64,000 nucleotides of DNA from Lachnospiraceae bacterium C6A11. Lineage in GTDB: Bacteria > Bacillota > Clostridia > Lachnospirales > Lachnospiraceae. The notes under the pieces were generated by a model. The model was not told the origin of the DNA. It saw only the letters and a program-made list of their open reading frames with translations, and did not search any database. The translations under genes and the position numbers were made by a program. This document shows, piece after piece, positions 61,585 through 64,000 of the stretch (position 1 is the first letter of the stretch; each line of letters starts with the position of its first letter). The DNA is taken from positions 62,001 to 126,000 of the forward strand of contig JNKY01000016.1 of NCBI GenBank assembly GCA_000702245.1, written 5' to 3'.

Positions 61585-62376
61585 ATGCTTGACAATCTGG
61601 TTGACATAATATTTCCAAGAAGATGTGCGGTCTGTGATGATGTTCTTGCGCCGGGCAGTAAGGGAATCTGCGCGTCCTGCAGACCGAGACTTTCCTATGT
61701 GAGTGAGCCGAGGTGCATGAGGTGCGGCAAGGAAATAGAAAATAGCGACGAGGAATACTGCGGCGACTGTACAAAGACCAAAAGAAGCTTTGAAGGTGGT
61801 TTTCCGCTCTTTAACTATATACCGCCGCTTTCCGATGCTATCACAAGGCTGAAATACCACGGGCGGCAGGAATATGCCGGTATTTACGGCAGGGAGATTG
61901 CGAAGGCTTACGGCGCACATTTTAAGATGCTGGGGGTGGAGTGCCTCGTTCCGGTGCCGCTTCATAAGGACAGGCTTAAGAAAAGAGGCTATAATCAGGC
62001 GGCTCTTATAGCGAAGGGAATCTCGGCAGAGACCGGGATACCTGTAAATGAAAGGCTGCTTGTCAGAGATAAGAAGACCGCTCCGCAGAAAGAGCTCAGT
62101 GATGTCGACAGAGAGAAGAATCTGGCGATGGCCTTTTCCGTTGGGAAGACATACAGCGATTCTAGTTTGAATAGTGGTGTAGTTAGCGGCAGGAGAAGCG
62201 ATAGTAAGACGGAAGAGCAGGGAAAGAATGAAAAAGCCTATGTTCCGGCGATTGTGCTTCTGGTGGATGATATTTACACCACAGGCGCTACGATCGAGGG
62301 CTGTACGAAGGTATTACTTGCGGCCGGCGTGAAGAAGGTATATTATACAAGTGTTGCTATCGGTTCAGTAACATAA
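61585..62376 (+). CDS. ComF-family phosphoribosyltransferase-like protein
   Basis: This 263-residue protein has an N-terminal zinc finger with four CxxC pairs (CAVCDDVLAPGSKGICASC, then CMRCGKEIENSDEEYCGDC). A type I phosphoribosyltransferase domain follows, with LVDDIYTTGATIEGCTKVLL as PRPP-binding loop. ComFC members take part in DNA uptake during competence, or in related DNA handling. About 40 residues (185-220, Ser/Gly/Lys-rich) are inserted before the PRPP loop, unlike typical members. Start has GGCGAGG. Confidence 0.9.
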   Translation: MLDNLVDIIFPRRCAVCDDVLAPGSKGICASCRPRLSYVSEPRCMRCGKEIENSDEEYCGDCTKTKRSFEGGFPLFNYIPPLSDAITRLKYHGRQEYAGIYGREIAKAYGAHFKMLGVECLVPVPLHKDRLKKRGYNQAALIAKGISAETGIPVNERLLVRDKKTAPQKELSDVDREKNLAMAFSVGKTYSDSSLNSGVVSGRRSDSKTEEQGKNEKAYVPAIVLLVDDIYTTGATIEGCTKVLLAAGVKKVYYTSVAIGSVT

Positions 62377-62397
62377 TAAAAAAAGAAGGACACGAAA

Positions 62398-63480
62398 ATG
62401 GATAAGAAAAAAGTAGTTGTTATATTTGGTGGAATGTCTTCGGAGCATGAGGTTTCATGCATCTCCGGCGCAACTGTGATCGGTGCGATCGATAAGGAGA
62501 AATACGAGCCTATTCTTGTGGGCATCACAAAGGACGGCAAGTGGCTGCTTACCGAGAGTGTAGAGAGTATCAGAGACGGAAGCTGGAGAAAGAGCAAGAA
62601 GAGAGCGGTCATCTCTCCGGATACTGAGGGCGTGCTGCTTGTAACGAGTGAGGAAGGCACTGAGAGCGTAAAGATCGATGTTGTATTTCCGGTGCTTCAT
62701 GGACTTTTCGGTGAGGATGGAACCATCCAGGGACTGCTTGAGATGGCGCATATTCCGTACGTTGGCTGCGGACATCTTTCGTCAGCTGTTACGATGGACA
62801 AGTTTTTCACCAAGGTTATCGCCGATTCTGTGAATGTTCAGCAGGCTGCTTACGTTCCTGTTCGTTCCTTCGAGCTTGCCGAGATGGACAAGGTGGTTGA
62901 GAAGATCGAGAAGGAGAAGGAATATCCTGTATTTATCAAGCCTTCAAATGCAGGGTCTTCGGTTGGAATCACCAAGGCTCACAACAGGGCTGAGCTGATA
63001 GAGGGCCTGAAGCTTGCGGCTAAGCACGACAGCAAGATACTTGTTGAGGAGTCGATAAACGGACGCGAGATCGAATGTGCTGTATTTGGCTATATGGGAA
63101 ATGCCTTCGCAACAGGCGTCGGCGAGATCGTGGCAGCGGCTGAATTCTATGACTATGATGCAAAATACAATAATGCTGCATCGAAGACCATTATCGATCC
63201 GGATATTCCGGCAGAAAAGGTTGAGGAAATACGTGATGCGGCTGTTAAGATCTATAGAGCCTGCGACTGCTTCGGTCTTTCGAGAGTTGATTTCTTCCTT
63301 GAGAGGGAGACTGACAGGGTTGTATTTAATGAGATAAATGCGATTCCGGGTCACACATCGATAAGCATGTATCCGATGCTGATGGAGAAGGCCGGACATC
63401 CGATGAATGAGTACGTAAACCAGCTTATCGAGATGGCTTACGAGAGACATGACTATACAAAAAAGAAGCACTCAAAATAG
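62398..63480 (+). CDS. ddl: D-alanine--D-alanine ligase
   Basis: This 360-residue ATP-grasp enzyme joins two D-alanines for peptidoglycan. It opens with VVVIFGGMSSEHEVSC and has LHGLFGEDGTIQGLLEM, IKPSNAGSSVGITKA and the C-terminal FNEINAIPGHTSISMYP. The TSISMYP end and length match Ddl of Firmicutes. It starts 21 bases after the ComF-like gene with GAAGGA as ribosome site, probably same transcript. Confidence 0.96.
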   Translation: MDKKKVVVIFGGMSSEHEVSCISGATVIGAIDKEKYEPILVGITKDGKWLLTESVESIRDGSWRKSKKRAVISPDTEGVLLVTSEEGTESVKIDVVFPVLHGLFGEDGTIQGLLEMAHIPYVGCGHLSSAVTMDKFFTKVIADSVNVQQAAYVPVRSFELAEMDKVVEKIEKEKEYPVFIKPSNAGSSVGITKAHNRAELIEGLKLAAKHDSKILVEESINGREIECAVFGYMGNAFATGVGEIVAAAEFYDYDAKYNNAASKTIIDPDIPAEKVEEIRDAAVKIYRACDCFGLSRVDFFLERETDRVVFNEINAIPGHTSISMYPMLMEKAGHPMNEYVNQLIEMAYERHDYTKKKHSK

Positions 63481-63605
63481 CAAATAAACATGCTTGTCTC
63501 CTAAAACTGAGTTGTGTAGAACAGCGGACGATTGAAAAATCGGATTAATAGGGGAATAACAACCAGCCGGGGAGTATGAGTCATATAGAACTGTAAGAAT
63601 ATAGT

Positions 63606-64000
63606 ATGAATAGTGGTTTAAAGAAGATAAATGTAAAAATAACCGGCAGCTCAGAGCTGGGCGATACCGTAACGGAAGCTAAAGGGACTCTCACGGAGAA
63701 TGAGGACAGCGTTGTTATCACCTATTATGAGAAGTTTGAGGGTGACAGTGCTGTAACAAAAAGTATCCTGACGATAAAGGGCGGAGAGGTATTTCTTGAG
63801 AAGTCCGGAGGAGTTAGGGCGTCGATGGCATTCTCTCATGGAAGAAACCATGAGGTGCTCTATGATACGGGCGCAGGGAAAATACCTATGAAGATGAAGA
63901 CCAACAAGATATTTACGAAGCTTCACGAGGACGGTGCTGATGTCGAGCTTGAATACACTATAAGCTTCGGTCCGGAAAATGAAGCTAAAAATAGTTTGAA
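63606..64000 (+). CDS. DUF1934 beta-barrel protein (runs off the window)
   Basis: The first 131 codons are visible, starting at ATG 63606. The sequence matches DUF1934 lipocalin-like proteins: NVKITGSSELGDTVTEAKGT, YYEKFEGDSAVTKSILTIKG and KMKTNKIFTKLHEDGADVEL. Function unknown; small cytosolic beta-barrel. The ribosome site is weak. A short in-frame-independent ORF MSHIEL with GGGGAG before it lies 28 bases upstream and could be a leader peptide. The stop lies outside the window. Confidence 0.8.
   Translation, partial: MNSGLKKINVKITGSSELGDTVTEAKGTLTENEDSVVITYYEKFEGDSAVTKSILTIKGGEVFLEKSGGVRASMAFSHGRNHEVLYDTGAGKIPMKMKTNKIFTKLHEDGADVELEYTISFGPENEAKNSL

Overview
The window looks like chromosomal DNA of an anaerobic low-to-mid GC Firmicute, most likely a Lachnospiraceae member of the Butyrivibrio/Pseudobutyrivibrio type. 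The basis is strong AGGAGG-type ribosome sites, sigma-A promoters, a glmS ribozyme, a class II (Firmicute) galT, a YolD/Y-family polymerase SOS cassette and an ATG/GTG/TTG start repertoire. The genus is inference. No rRNA, tRNA, CRISPR array, insertion sequence, integrase or transposase was seen.

Left part (1-17.9 kb), ordinary and metabolic. It holds a clipped gene end, a PEBP-type lipoprotein, and a leftward operon of an epimerase-like protein, a YgjP-type metallopeptidase and a membrane protein. Next come a membrane protein/XRE regulator pair, cytidine deaminase, a DUF4139 protein with a zinc ribbon, and a possible C39-like cysteine protease. A leftward galK-galT pair lies divergent from a LacI-type regulator followed by a GH3 beta-glucosidase, with TTTACTAAAC operator-like sites on both promoters. 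An SOS cassette follows: a Y-family polymerase, a YolD-like protein and a small unknown protein, with two LexA-like boxes on two separate promoters.

Middle part (17.9-51.1 kb), the striking part. Two paralogous regulatory systems, each a receiver/SARP-like winged-helix response regulator with a LytS-type membrane histidine kinase, lead into about 28 kb of closely packed, same-strand genes. These encode a minimal type IV secretion machine: a VirB2-like pilin, a VirD4-type coupling ATPase, a VirB6-like channel protein and a 1598-residue VirB4 with a fused VirB3/PrgI-like front and an acidic tail. Interleaved are large exported proteins: a 647-residue solenoid-like protein, an Ig-like anchored protein and a 1802-residue surface protein. 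There is also a complete partner-switching set (STAS antagonist, HATPase kinase, PP2C phosphatase with extracellular sensor), an HD-GYP protein and two long coiled-coil cytosolic proteins. No relaxase, no integrase and no recognisable VirB8 or peptidoglycan hydrolase is present, so DNA conjugation is not the obvious job. A protein- or surface-structure-exporting machine controlled by phosphorylation and perhaps c-di-GMP is my leading inference. An identical 19-nt TTGGAC direct repeat (11-bp period, as expected for SARP-type DNA binding) lies at the promoter that starts the cluster and again just after its last gene.

Right part (51.1-64 kb), mostly housekeeping. It holds a small membrane protein, the glmS ribozyme and glmS, a lipoprotein, a small unknown protein, a DivIVA-like coiled coil with cysteines at strict 11-residue spacing, a PAS/PocR/GAF sensor protein without an output domain, MreB, RecD2, a ComF-like phosphoribosyltransferase, D-Ala-D-Ala ligase and the start of a DUF1934 protein that runs off the window.
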